A DNA stretch of 64,000 nt, taken from the NCBI GenBank assembly GCA_963761975.1, contig CAVXIR010000002.1, forward strand, positions 682,001 through 746,000. Direction: 5' to 3'. A program made the position numbers and the translations under genes. Of this stretch, positions 42,833-50,827 are shown piece by piece. The notes beneath the pieces were generated by a model. The model saw nothing but the letters and a program-made list of their open reading frames with translations, ran no database searches and had not been told where the DNA came from. Numbering within the stretch: the first letter of the stretch is position 1; each line of letters opens with the position of its first letter. The DNA comes from JAMQPK01 sp963761975 (GTDB lineage Bacteria; Acidobacteriota; Vicinamibacteria; Vicinamibacterales; JAMQPK01).

Positions 42833-43957
42833 TTGACGAGGTTTCGCCGCCTCTCTTCCTGGGTCGCCGTCGCGGGGCTGTTCGCTTTTTGCCCGCAATT
42901 CGGTGCAACTCCGGGCGCCCAGCCGCGCCAGCCACCGTCTGACCGCCTCGAGGAATGGCTCAAGGCGGTCGAGGCGCACACGGCCGGCGACCCGGGGAAG
43001 GCCGCAGTGGAGGTGTCGACCTGGGACGGCTCCGAGCTCGAGGCTGTAGTCGTTTACGCGAAACAGCACGCGCGCACGCTCGCGAAACGTGACCTGGAGC
43101 AAGCCAATCATCTTCTCCTTCGCGGCGCCGCGCTTCATGCCGATATCGCCAGGCTGATTCCTGATGAAGCCACGCGCCGATCCGAGAGGCAGCTGAGCGT
43201 TTTTACCGTCAAGGACGGCCGGTGGCAGGGCGTCAGATACCTGAGCATGCACTGGCAGCTTGGCCGATCGCTCTTGGACGGGATCCTTCCCTCGCCGGCC
43301 GCTCATCCCGGCGTACGCGAGTGGTATCGCGAGACGTCGATCGAACTGCTTCGGCTGCGGTCGCTCGTCGAAGCGACGTCGCACCTGATTCGTGCGCTGC
43401 AGATGTTTCCCAAAGACGGCGTGCTGCTGTTCTGCCGGGGCGCACTGCACGAACGGCATTCTTCGGCCTTGATGCAGGCGGGGTCGGACTCGCTCACAGA
43501 AGCCAATCGCGGGACGCCGACATTCGGTACCAAACACGCGGAGCTGACGCGCGCGGAACGCTTCTTCCGCGAAGCGCTCGTCGATCAGCCAGGGCACATC
43601 GAGGCGCGGCTGCGACACGGCCGCGTGCTCGGCGACCTCGGCCGGCACGACGAGGCGGTTTCAGAACTGCGCCGTGTCATCGATGAGGGTGCAACCGATG
43701 CCTTCTTGTACCTCGCGCATCTGTTCCTCGGCCGCGACTACGAAGCCCTCGGCAATTACGATCGGGCTCGGTCCGAGCTCGAACGTGCGGCAGCGCTGTA
43801 CCCGAACGCCCAAACCCCGCGCCTGGCATTGAGCCAGATCGAGCGGCGTGCCGGCAACCGCGCGGCCGCGCAGCATCAGCTTCAGCTGCTCGCGAAATTG
43901 CCGAACGCCGAGAGACAACGGGAGGATCCGTGGTGGGGCTACTACGATATTCGTTAG
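42833..43957 (+). CDS. Exported TPR protein
   Basis: 374 residues from TTG 42833, 33 bp from the divergent TPR gene start, so the two promoters must overlap. A signal peptide (SSWVAVAGLFAFCPQFGA) is followed by a helical domain and C-terminal TPR units (ERFFREALVDQPGHIEARLR; DYEALGNYDRARSELERAAA LYPNAQ). It overlaps the following VWA gene by 28 nt, and the ribosome site of that gene lies inside its last codons. No enzymatic motif is visible. A role in assembling or presenting the VWA protein is possible but inferred. Confidence 0.75.
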   Translation: MTRFRRLSSWVAVAGLFAFCPQFGATPGAQPRQPPSDRLEEWLKAVEAHTAGDPGKAAVEVSTWDGSELEAVVVYAKQHARTLAKRDLEQANHLLLRGAALHADIARLIPDEATRRSERQLSVFTVKDGRWQGVRYLSMHWQLGRSLLDGILPSPAAHPGVREWYRETSIELLRLRSLVEATSHLIRALQMFPKDGVLLFCRGALHERHSSALMQAGSDSLTEANRGTPTFGTKHAELTRAERFFREALVDQPGHIEARLRHGRVLGDLGRHDEAVSELRRVIDEGATDAFLYLAHLFLGRDYEALGNYDRARSELERAAALYPNAQTPRLALSQIERRAGNRAAAQHQLQLLAKLPNAERQREDPWWGYYDIR

Positions 43958-44790
43958 CGGCGCTTTGCGGCCTCGTGCTGGCGGCCGCCTCACCGTCCGC
44001 GCAGACCTTCTCCAGCGGCATAGAGGCGGTGCGCGTCGATGTGCTGGTGACCACGAACGGCAGACCCGTGCAGGGCTTGACGCCGGCCGACTTCGAGGTA
44101 TTCGACAATGGGGTGCGGCAGAGCGTCGATCTTGCCAGCTTCGAGCAGATTCCTCTGAACGTCGTCCTCGCGCTCGACATGAGCGCGAGCTTGCAGGGCC
44201 TCCGCCTCGGGCATCTGCAGACGGCCGGCGGCACGGTGCTCGACGGACTCAAACCGGAGGACCGCGCCGCGCTCGTCGTGTTCAGCCACATTGTCTTTGC
44301 GAATCAGGGCCTGACAGCCGATCTCGATCGTGTGCGGGCGTCACTGTTTCAGAATCGGGATGAAGGACTGACGTCCCTGATCGATGCGGCACATGTCGGG
44401 ATGCTCATGGGCGAATCCGACGTCGGACGGTCGCTGCTCATTGTGTTCAGCGACGGGGTCGACACATCCAGCTGGCTGAGGGCTGATTCGGTGGTCGAGA
44501 CCGCACGCAGGGGCGACGTGGTGGTGTACGGCGTCGAGGTGGGAGAGCACCGCGCCAGCTTTTCACGGGATCTCACGGAGGTCACCGGAGGAAGGTTGTT
44601 TGCCATTGAGTCAACAAAGGATCTGTCCGCGACCTTCTCGAAGATCCTCGAGGAATTTCGGAATCGTTATCTGATCAGCTACTCGCCGCAGGGGGTCACA
44701 CCCGGTGGATGGCATCGCCTCGAGGTCCGCGTCCGGACCCGCGGCGCCAGCGTGAGAGCGCGGCCCGGGTACTTTGCCGGACAGGGCTAA
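43930..44790 (+). CDS. Exported VWFA-related domain protein
   Basis: 286 residues from GTG 43930, with GGGAGG 5 nt upstream. A signal peptide (LLRYSLAALCGLVLAAASPS A) precedes a von Willebrand factor A domain of the acidobacterial VWFA-related type. An N-terminal beta domain (VRVDVLVTTNGRPVQGLTPA DFEVFDNG) is followed by the MIDAS-like DMSASLQG (DxSxS), LIVFSDGVDTSSW, and the conserved RNRYLISYSPQG with GWHRLEVRVR near the end. Such domains bind proteins through a divalent metal. The TAA stop lies inside a REP-like palindrome (44780-44805). Confidence 0.85.
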   Translation: MVGLLRYSLAALCGLVLAAASPSAQTFSSGIEAVRVDVLVTTNGRPVQGLTPADFEVFDNGVRQSVDLASFEQIPLNVVLALDMSASLQGLRLGHLQTAGGTVLDGLKPEDRAALVVFSHIVFANQGLTADLDRVRASLFQNRDEGLTSLIDAAHVGMLMGESDVGRSLLIVFSDGVDTSSWLRADSVVETARRGDVVVYGVEVGEHRASFSRDLTEVTGGRLFAIESTKDLSATFSKILEEFRNRYLISYSPQGVTPGGWHRLEVRVRTRGASVRARPGYFAGQG

Positions 44791-44962
44791 AGCCCTGTGC
44801 CACCGCTCACGATAACCGTGAGTGCCCGCGTCCGACGGACGCGTGTTCAGGGATGAGTCACGAGCCGCATCGGTGCCACAGCCCTTTCGCCTCGGCGCGT
44901 CCCCAGACCGCGCTTCGGCGGGACTCGCCGTAGCCTTGGCGAAGGCTGTCAGGGCTGTCATA
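44780..44962. repeat. REP-like element (CAGGGCT...CCACCG family), copy 2, with a nested insert
   Basis: The left arm, 44780-44805, matches the 10047-10072 arm except for one base. The right arm is split: CGGTGCCACAGCCCTT at 44871-44886 and CAGGGCTGTC at 44950-44959. Between them is a foreign 60-odd-nt segment bounded by TTCGCC and GGCGAA. The left arm contains the stop codon of the VWA gene. Confidence 0.7.
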
Positions 44963-44972
44963 TAGTTCTGAC

Positions 44973-45701
44973 ATGTCATCGTCTCTCGAAGGCAAAGTGG
45001 CGATCGTCACCGGCGGGTCGCGCGGCATCGGCTTCGCGGTCGCGGCCGCATTGCTTCAGAAAGGCACGCACGTCGCAATCAGCGGCGTCAACAAAGATCA
45101 CCTGCAGAAAGCGGAGGCGGATTTGGAAAGGCTTGCGGCGTCCGGCGCCCGTGTCATGACCGTCGCCGCCGACGTCCGCGATCGCCTCGCCGTGGAATCG
45201 CTCGTCGACGAGGCGGTGCGGCGGCATGGCGGGCTCGATATTCTCGTCAACAACGCCGGTGTCGGGTGGTTCGGCAGTGTCGAATCGCAAGGACATGACG
45301 ACTGGCGGCGTGTCATGGACACCAACGTGACGGGGCTTTTCAATAGCTGCCGAGCGGCCATCCCCCACCTCCGGCGACGCGGCGGCGGCTACATCATCAA
45401 CATCAGCAGTCTTGCCGGCAGCAACCCCTTCGCCGGCGGTGCGTCGTACTGTGCGTCGAAAGCGGCGGTCGATGCGTTCAGTGAAGCCCTCATGCAGGAG
45501 GTTCGTCACGACGGCATCCGCGTCAGCTACGTCAAGCCTGGCTCCGTGAACACGGATTTCATGGGCCATGCCGATCCGCAGAACGACTGGAAGCTGCGTC
45601 CGGAGGATGTCGCGCAGGTGGTCGTTGATCTGGTGTCGCACGATCAGCGCAGTCTCCCCAGCCGAGTCGAAATCAGGCCGTCGAAGCCGCCGAAGAAATA
45701 G
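44973..45701 (+). CDS. Short-chain dehydrogenase/reductase (3-oxoacyl-ACP reductase-like)
   Basis: 242 residues of the classical SDR family. The cofactor motif is VTGGSRGIGFAVAAALLQKG, followed by VAADVRDR, NNAGVGWFGSVES, the catalytic Ser in INISSLAGSNPFAGGASYCA and the Tyr-x3-Lys in YCASKAAVDAFSEALMQEV. The basic residue pattern after beta-2 favours NADP(H), but this is not certain. Substrate is unknown; FabG-like is only a family label. It sits between a repeat element and the pseudokinase gene, which starts 9 nt after its stop, so the two are probably co-transcribed. Confidence 0.88.
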   Translation: MSSSLEGKVAIVTGGSRGIGFAVAAALLQKGTHVAISGVNKDHLQKAEADLERLAASGARVMTVAADVRDRLAVESLVDEAVRRHGGLDILVNNAGVGWFGSVESQGHDDWRRVMDTNVTGLFNSCRAAIPHLRRRGGGYIINISSLAGSNPFAGGASYCASKAAVDAFSEALMQEVRHDGIRVSYVKPGSVNTDFMGHADPQNDWKLRPEDVAQVVVDLVSHDQRSLPSRVEIRPSKPPKK

Positions 45702-45709
45702 CGTCGCGA

Positions 45710-46615
45710 ATGCCAGTACCAGATGCCATCGCGCATTTCAAAATTCTCGAGCCGCTCGGGTCGGGCGGCATTGGCGAGGTGTATCGCGCCCGCGATACGC
45801 GGCTCGGCCGCACGGTCGCGGTCAAAGTGCTCTCGTCGGACATTCTCTCGGACCCGGCGAAATTCGAGGCGCTCAGCGTCATGGCGGACCGCCTCACCCG
45901 CCTGTCACATCCAAACATCGCCATGCTGTTCGAGGGAGGACAGGACGGCAACCGTTACTATCTCGTGTTCGAGTTCGTGCAGGGACAGCCGCTCGCGTCG
46001 CTGATCAACGGCCGGCCGCTGCATGTCAGAAGGGCATTGGAGTTCGGCATCAACCTCGCCGACGCGCTGGCCGAAGCTCACTCAGCCGACCTCATTCATG
46101 GAGACGTCAGGCCCGACACAATCATGATTACGCCCAAGGATCGGGCGAAGTTCATGAACTTCGGTCTGTCGCCGTTTACCGGCGGCGGCGTTGCCCGCTT
46201 GAGCGGCGGGTCACCGTACGTCGCCCCCGAAGAGATCGCCGGCAAGCCCGCAGACGCGCGCAGCGACATCTACTCCCTCGGCGCTGTCATGTTCGAGATG
46301 TTGACCGGCAAGCAGAGGGCAAGAGGACTGGTGCTGAGCGGCCTGAGTCCCAACATTCCACCCGAGCTTGAACAGATCATCGCCCGCATGCTCGCCGCGA
46401 CCGTCGAACATCGCGCGCAGAGCGCGGCCACCGTGGCGGCGGAGCTCCGCGGCGTGGCGGCGATTCTCGATACTCGCACCGAAGCGGCCGAAGCGGCCGG
46501 CGTCGAGCCCAGGCGGCGCAGGTCGGGCCCCGGCCGTGGCGTAGCTCTCCTGATCGTGCTGCTGGTGCTGGCCGGCCTCATCGTGGCCTGGTGGATAAGG
46601 CGGTCTGGCACGTGA
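45710..46615 (+). CDS. Membrane-anchored Ser/Thr pseudokinase
   Basis: 301 residues: a Hanks-type kinase domain, a basic linker (EPRRRRSGPGRG) and a C-terminal membrane helix (ALLIVLLVLAGLIVAWW). The Gly loop (LGSGGIGEVYRARD) and the ATP-site Lys (VAVKVLSS) are kept. The catalytic loop reads HGDVRPDTIMI instead of HRDLKPxNI (Lys to Arg, Asn to Thr), and DFG reads NFG (KFMNFGLSPF), so the metal-binding Asp is lost. The APE region (SPYVAPEEIAG) and DIYSLGAVMFEMLTG remain. It probably does not phosphorylate normally and may act as a signalling scaffold. An FHA protein is encoded about 1 kb away on the other strand. Confidence 0.85.
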   Translation: MPVPDAIAHFKILEPLGSGGIGEVYRARDTRLGRTVAVKVLSSDILSDPAKFEALSVMADRLTRLSHPNIAMLFEGGQDGNRYYLVFEFVQGQPLASLINGRPLHVRRALEFGINLADALAEAHSADLIHGDVRPDTIMITPKDRAKFMNFGLSPFTGGGVARLSGGSPYVAPEEIAGKPADARSDIYSLGAVMFEMLTGKQRARGLVLSGLSPNIPPELEQIIARMLAATVEHRAQSAATVAAELRGVAAILDTRTEAAEAAGVEPRRRRSGPGRGVALLIVLLVLAGLIVAWWIRRSGT

Positions 46616-46620
46616 GGCCT

Positions 46621-46760
46621 TCCTGGGGTTCGTAGGGTTCGCAGGGTTCGTGAAGGTTCGTAAGGTTCGTGAAGTTCGTGGGGTTCGTGAAGTTCGTGGG
46701 TTCGCGTGGTTTCGGGGCGTTCCGCGACCGGATCTTACGAATCCCACGTACCGACGAACC
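46621..46760. repeat. AGTTCGTGA/GGTTCGTA-unit spacer, convergent
   Basis: About nine units of GGTTCGTAG/AAGTTCGTG run from 46627 to 46705, followed by inverted copies (CGAATCCCAC, CGACGAACCTCACC) that run into the 3' end of the MBL hydrolase gene. It is the same unit family as 33.9-34.1 kb and lies between two convergent genes. Confidence 0.8.
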
Positions 46761-47399
46761 TCACCGAAGAAACGGGTTCGTCCGGCGCTCCTGGCCGATC
46801 GTCGTTTGCGGGCCGTGGCCGGAATACACCCGTGCATCATCGCCGAATGGAAAAAGCACCTGCGTAATCGAACGAATCAAGGTTGTGTAATCGCCTCCGG
46901 GTAGATCCGTCCGGCCAATCGATCCGGCAAACAACGTATCGCCGACAAACAGATCGCGCTTGGGCGAGCCACGCCTTCCGAACGCCAGGCACACGCCACC
47001 CGGACAATGTCCCGGCGTGTGATGCACGCTGACCTCGTACTCGCCGAATGACAACACCGTTTCCGGATCGTAGTGGCGATCGATGGGCGGCAGCTCACCG
47101 CAATGCAGTCCGAAGAATGCCGCCTGTTCCGGCGCCGCGTCGTACAGGAACTGGTCGTCGCGGTGCAGGTAGACCGGTACGCCCAACACGTCCTTCGCCC
47201 GTGCCACACCGCTCACATGATCCACATGTGCATGCGTCAGCAGCATGCTCTGTACCTGGAGCGACTGTTGGGCGACGACGTCCAGCAGCATCTGAACCTC
47301 GTCGCCGGGATCGATCATTACCGCCTGTCTGGTGGTCTCACACGCCACGACATAGCCGTTTTTCTGAAAGGGAGGAACCGACCTCGTCTCAATGAGCAT
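46761..47399 (-). CDS. MBL-fold hydrolase, glyoxalase II-like
   Basis: 212 residues with the metallo-beta-lactamase metal motif LTHAHVDHVSGVARAKD (HxHxDH, about residues 55-60), the later His in VHHTPGHCPGGVCLAF, the bridging Asp in LFVGDTLFAGSIGRTDLPG, and the last His in RVYSGHGPQTTIGQE. Length and motif spacing fit the small GloB/YcbL-like group that hydrolyses thioesters such as hydroxyacylglutathione; substrate is unproven. The C terminus (ERRTNPFLR) is encoded partly in repeat-like sequence. Inverted repeat arrays flank the gene on both sides. Confidence 0.85.
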   Translation of the reverse strand: MLIETRSVPPFQKNGYVVACETTRQAVMIDPGDEVQMLLDVVAQQSLQVQSMLLTHAHVDHVSGVARAKDVLGVPVYLHRDDQFLYDAAPEQAAFFGLHCGELPPIDRHYDPETVLSFGEYEVSVHHTPGHCPGGVCLAFGRRGSPKRDLFVGDTLFAGSIGRTDLPGGDYTTLIRSITQVLFPFGDDARVYSGHGPQTTIGQERRTNPFLR

Positions 47400-47402
47400 C
47401 TT

Positions 47403-47488
47403 CGTACGCAGTCGCCACGAACCCCACGAACCCTACGAACTCCACGAACCCTACGAACCCACGAACCCCACGAACTCCACGAACCCTA
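47403..47488. repeat. ACGAACCCC-unit spacer
   Basis: About nine units of CACGAACCCTACGAACTC (the inverted form of the 46.63 kb units) fill the space between the FHA and MBL genes. With the array at 46.62-46.76 kb they bracket the MBL gene in opposite orientations. Confidence 0.8.
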
Positions 47489-47497
47489 TGGTCGTCT

Positions 47498-47788
47498 TTA
47501 TCCCTTCGATACCACCAGCTCGCATCGACCAACCCCCAGCCGGTCGCCGTCTTTCAGCTCCGCCGTCTGTACGCGTTTCCCATTGACGAACGTTCCGTTT
47601 GTGCTGTCGAGGTCTTTTACCTGGAGCGCGTCATCAGTTGCGATGAGCTGGCAGTGGAGACGCGAAACAAGTGCCACGTCGACGATAAATTCCGCGCCGA
47701 TCGACCGTCCGATGGTTTTCACCGACCCGGCAGGCAGCCGGAACTTCATGCGTTCGACAGTGAGATCGTTGGACTCCAGAATCCACAT
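47498..47788 (-). CDS. Stand-alone FHA domain protein
   Basis: 96 residues forming a single forkhead-associated domain, a phosphothreonine-binding module. The key residues are in KTIGRSIGAEFIV (GRS), VSRLHCQLIATD (SRxH) and DSTNGTFVNGKRV (NG-T-x-NG). Its ATG (47788) directly follows the TAG of the upstream hydrolase gene, so translation is probably coupled. Its closest functional relation in the window is the kinase-like protein at 45.7 kb, but that protein lacks key catalytic residues, so it is unlikely to make the phosphothreonine ligand. Confidence 0.9.
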   Translation of the reverse strand: MWILESNDLTVERMKFRLPAGSVKTIGRSIGAEFIVDVALVSRLHCQLIATDDALQVKDLDSTNGTFVNGKRVQTAELKDGDRLGVGRCELVVSKG

Positions 47789-49486
47789 CTACTTTGACGG
47801 GGTGGCGGGCAGTGTTTTATTGAGCCAGGATGTGAGCTCGAGCGTCGCCGCAGGGCTGACGCTGCGCTGCGCCAGCGTGCCATACTCCGCGACCTCGCCG
47901 GAGACCGCCCGCGCGAGCAGGTGATTGACCCCCTCGAGCTGAACGAAATCTGTCGTTTTTGCACGAGGACGCGATCGCGCGAGTTGTGCAAGTTGCTCGC
48001 CGTGATACACGGGTATCTCGCGGTCGAGCATCGGTTGGACGACGAGCAGCGGCTGGCGGACGCGCGGCAGCGTTTTCGACGGATCGAAAAGGAGGAAGCT
48101 CCGGTACAGCGGAGTATCGACGCGGCGTCGAATATCGAGCGTGAGGTTCTCCCAGCCTTTTCCTGTAATCACGGCGTCGATGATCATCTTCTGCTGCTCG
48201 ATCGCGGCTTTCTGCGGAGGCGCCTTCGCCGCTCCGCCGCGCTCGAAGAACACACGCTGTTGCTCGAGCACCAGCTCGGTCCCTGAGATCGAGGGTGTTG
48301 CCACCAGTCCGATTGCTGCAACCTTCTGCTCTTGCTCACCGACCAGGAGCGAGATCCATCCGCCTTCGCCGTAGCCGATGAGGGCAATCCTCCGGGGATC
48401 GACGTCCTGGCGTTTCAACAGGAACGTCACGACAGCGCGAGCATCTGCGGCGAATTCCTGAAGCGTCGCCGACTCCTGACGGCCGCCACTCTGGCCGGCG
48501 CCTCGTTCGTCGTACCGGACGACGAGAAAGCCCGCATCCGCGATCGCGTTTGCAAGCTGCGCAAAGATTGGAATGCCCGCGACGAACTCGTCCCGATCGC
48601 TTGGCGTCGATCCCGACACCAGCACGACGGCCGGTAGCCGGACCGGCACCGGCTTCCGGCCCGTAGCGGGCGGTGGCTCGCTCGCGCCGACCGGTCTGGA
48701 CATTGTCGCGGCGAGGCTGAAGCCGTTAGCGGGAATGGCCACCTGCTCGTCGTTCGGCCTCGCCATGGTGACCAGGCGAGCCGCGACGCTCGCGATGTCG
48801 TCTCGAAGGACGCTGACCATCTGAGCGGGGATATCCAATCGGAGGAGTCGGGTCCCTTCGGTCCACACCTCCATATCGAGCTTTGCCGTTCCCCCGCCCA
48901 CGTGCAGTGTCCAGCGTTTGGCCGCGATCGTTCGACCCGGCACTTGAATGATTTCGTCCGTGACGTTGTGCAACAGCACGGGCAGGGCATCCTGGGGTGC
49001 AATGAACATCTGAAGCTGACCGCCCGGTTTTTGTGAGGCGAGTCTCGCGGCCATCGCTTCGTACGCGCCGAAGATGAGATTGGGCAGAACGATGGTGTCG
49101 GTGGCCACTGTATTCGAGCGGCGTTGCAGCTGGCTGTCTTGACTGATATCGCTCGACGCCGTCGTGCCCTTGAAGATCGTGTGAACGGTCCACTTCCTGG
49201 CACCCTCGGTAAGATTGACCGTGAGCTCGATTGGCTTCCAGGTGCGATCGTACCGTGCCTCCCAATAGTCCATCGAGAGGTTCAGCGGCGCGCCCAACTT
49301 GCCTGACCCGCGCAGCGTCCAGCCGTCGGGCGTCTCGAGCACCGTGACTTCCTCGATACCGGTGTCGGCGCCGCGGACGAACACACGGAAGGTACTTGCG
49401 GTCGTATTCTGAGCGGAGGTGGAGTAACTGCCGGCCGCGAGGATCACAGCCGGGAGAACGGCCGTAAAATGTTTGAGAAATTTCAC
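47789..49486 (-). CDS. Exported alpha/beta hydrolase homologue lacking the nucleophile
   Basis: 565 residues with a signal peptide (MKFLKHFTAVLPAVILAAGS). A long N-terminal beta domain (about 30-260) precedes an alpha/beta hydrolase domain. Landmarks are LVSGSTPSDRDEF, VVRYDERGAGQSGGRQ, the acid region VVQPMLDREIPVYHGEQL, and the His in VQLEGVNHLLARA. The nucleophile elbow, usually GHSEGG in this group, reads IALIGYGEGGW, with Gly in place of Ser. Hydrolase activity by the usual mechanism is therefore not expected. It may be a binding or sensor protein. It is translationally coupled to the FHA gene. Confidence 0.8.
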   Translation of the reverse strand: MKFLKHFTAVLPAVILAAGSYSTSAQNTTASTFRVFVRGADTGIEEVTVLETPDGWTLRGSGKLGAPLNLSMDYWEARYDRTWKPIELTVNLTEGARKWTVHTIFKGTTASSDISQDSQLQRRSNTVATDTIVLPNLIFGAYEAMAARLASQKPGGQLQMFIAPQDALPVLLHNVTDEIIQVPGRTIAAKRWTLHVGGGTAKLDMEVWTEGTRLLRLDIPAQMVSVLRDDIASVAARLVTMARPNDEQVAIPANGFSLAATMSRPVGASEPPPATGRKPVPVRLPAVVLVSGSTPSDRDEFVAGIPIFAQLANAIADAGFLVVRYDERGAGQSGGRQESATLQEFAADARAVVTFLLKRQDVDPRRIALIGYGEGGWISLLVGEQEQKVAAIGLVATPSISGTELVLEQQRVFFERGGAAKAPPQKAAIEQQKMIIDAVITGKGWENLTLDIRRRVDTPLYRSFLLFDPSKTLPRVRQPLLVVQPMLDREIPVYHGEQLAQLARSRPRAKTTDFVQLEGVNHLLARAVSGEVAEYGTLAQRSVSPAATLELTSWLNKTLPATPSK

Positions 49487-49504
49487 TCGTCATCAGGATA
49501 GCAG

Positions 49505-50467
49505 ATGTTTTCTCCCGACCAGTACAGAGCCGCCCGCACGGCAGCCGTGATGTTCGTTCAATCCTCGCAGGGAACGATCGCGCTCACCGGGGCCGATCGC
49601 TCGTCGTTTCTCCATGCGCTCGTGACCAATGACATCGCGAAGCTGACCAAAGGGACAGGGACGTATGCGGCCTATCTGACCCAGCAGGGTCGGATGATCT
49701 CCGATATGCGCGTCGTCGAGACCGGCAGTCGCATGCTGCTGGGTGTCGAGCGCGATGTTGCCGGTACGCTCGCCGAGCGGCTGGACAAGTTGATTTTTTC
49801 AGAAGACGTGCAGGTACGCGACGTCACTGATCAGCTCGACGTCATCGGTGTGCACGGGCCATCTGCGGCGGCGATGCTGCAGCGCGTCGTGGGCGCTTCC
49901 GTCGTCGACCTGTCCGGTCAGTACGACAATCTGATCGTCGACTCACTGACCGTCGTCCGTGACGATGCGCTCGATCTCCCTGGATTCGATGTGTATGTGG
50001 CAAAGGCGGACGCGGATGCGCTGCGCGTAAAGCTGCACGCCGCCGGTGTGGTGGACGCGGGCGTCGAGACGTACGAGACCTTACGAATCGAAGCGGCGCG
50101 GCCGCGATTCGGCGTCGATATGAACACCGATACGATTCCCCTCGAGGCTGGTATTGAGGATCGCGCCATCAGCTTCACCAAAGGGTGCTACGTCGGGCAA
50201 GAGGTCATCATCCGTGTGATGCATCGTGGGCATGGCCGCGTGGCTCGCCGCCTTATTTCCATCGTTCTGCCTTCTGGAAACGTCCCGGCGCCCGGCGACG
50301 GTATCTTGATCGGCGATCGGCGGGTCGGCGACATCACCAGCGCCACTGAGTCGCCAAAGCTCGGGTCGGCCCTGGCATTGGGATACGTGCAGCGCGACCA
50401 CGCCGAACCTGGTACCACGTTCACCATCAACGGCTCAGAGGCTCGTGTGTATGAGGCCGTCGATTAG
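49505..50467 (+). CDS. ygfZ: Folate-binding Fe-S cluster repair protein YgfZ (GcvT-like)
   Basis: 320 residues of the GcvT-related YgfZ/IBA57 group, which helps maturation or repair of [4Fe-4S] enzymes using tetrahydrofolate. The signature KGCYVGQE is in ISFTKGCYVGQEVIIRVMHR (about residue 225), with its conserved Cys. The GcvT-like N-terminal domain shows FLHALVTNDI, YAAYLTQQGRMISDM, and EAGIEDRAI before the signature. The start ATG 49505 lies 18 nt from the divergent hydrolase gene. Its 3' end overlaps the convergent mutT gene by 33 nt. Confidence 0.9.
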   Translation: MFSPDQYRAARTAAVMFVQSSQGTIALTGADRSSFLHALVTNDIAKLTKGTGTYAAYLTQQGRMISDMRVVETGSRMLLGVERDVAGTLAERLDKLIFSEDVQVRDVTDQLDVIGVHGPSAAAMLQRVVGASVVDLSGQYDNLIVDSLTVVRDDALDLPGFDVYVAKADADALRVKLHAAGVVDAGVETYETLRIEAARPRFGVDMNTDTIPLEAGIEDRAISFTKGCYVGQEVIIRVMHRGHGRVARRLISIVLPSGNVPAPGDGILIGDRRVGDITSATESPKLGSALALGYVQRDHAEPGTTFTINGSEARVYEAVD

Positions 50468-50827
50468 CGCCGCGTCGGCCGGAGGAAAACTCATCGTGCT
50501 GAAGTCGTCGCGCTGAATCCAGCGTAGCTCCTGGCCGAGCATCGGTTGCGGATCGCGACTCAGCTCGCCGCGAAAAAAATGCAGCTCGACGATCCGTTCC
50601 GGGTACGCATGGGCGGCATGAAAAATCTTCCGCAGGTGCGACACGCCCGCGTTCAGCTCCTCGAGGATCTCGCGCTGCAATGCGGCTTCCTGTGTTTCAC
50701 CCTCCTGCACTTTCCCGCCTGGAAATTCCCAGTAGCCGGCCAGATGCGTGCCCTCGAGTCGACGCGTCACGAGGAACCTGCCGCCCCGCTCGATGACGGC
50801 GGCCACGACGACGATGCGCTCAGGCAT
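50435..50827 (-). CDS. mutT: NUDIX hydrolase, 8-oxo-dGTP diphosphatase-like
   Basis: 130 residues. The NUDIX box (GX5EX7REUXEEXGU) is GGKVQEGETQEAALQREILE EL (about residues 37-58). LVTRRLEGTHLAGYWEFPG is typical of MutT-type enzymes, which remove 8-oxo-dGTP from the nucleotide pool. It overlaps the end of mutY by 8 nt on the same strand. MutY normally carries a MutT-like C-terminal domain that is missing here, so this small NUDIX protein may also stand in for that domain. It overlaps ygfZ tail to tail by 33 nt. Confidence 0.85.
   Translation of the reverse strand: MPERIVVVAAVIERGGRFLVTRRLEGTHLAGYWEFPGGKVQEGETQEAALQREILEELNAGVSHLRKIFHAAHAYPERIVELHFFRGELSRDPQPMLGQELRWIQRDDFSTMSFPPADAALIDGLIHTSL

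Noticed and set aside
42800..43648. N-terminal extension of the minus-strand TPR protein
   Set aside because: Antisense to the divergent TPR gene; a signal peptide and a ribosome site mark ATG 42799.
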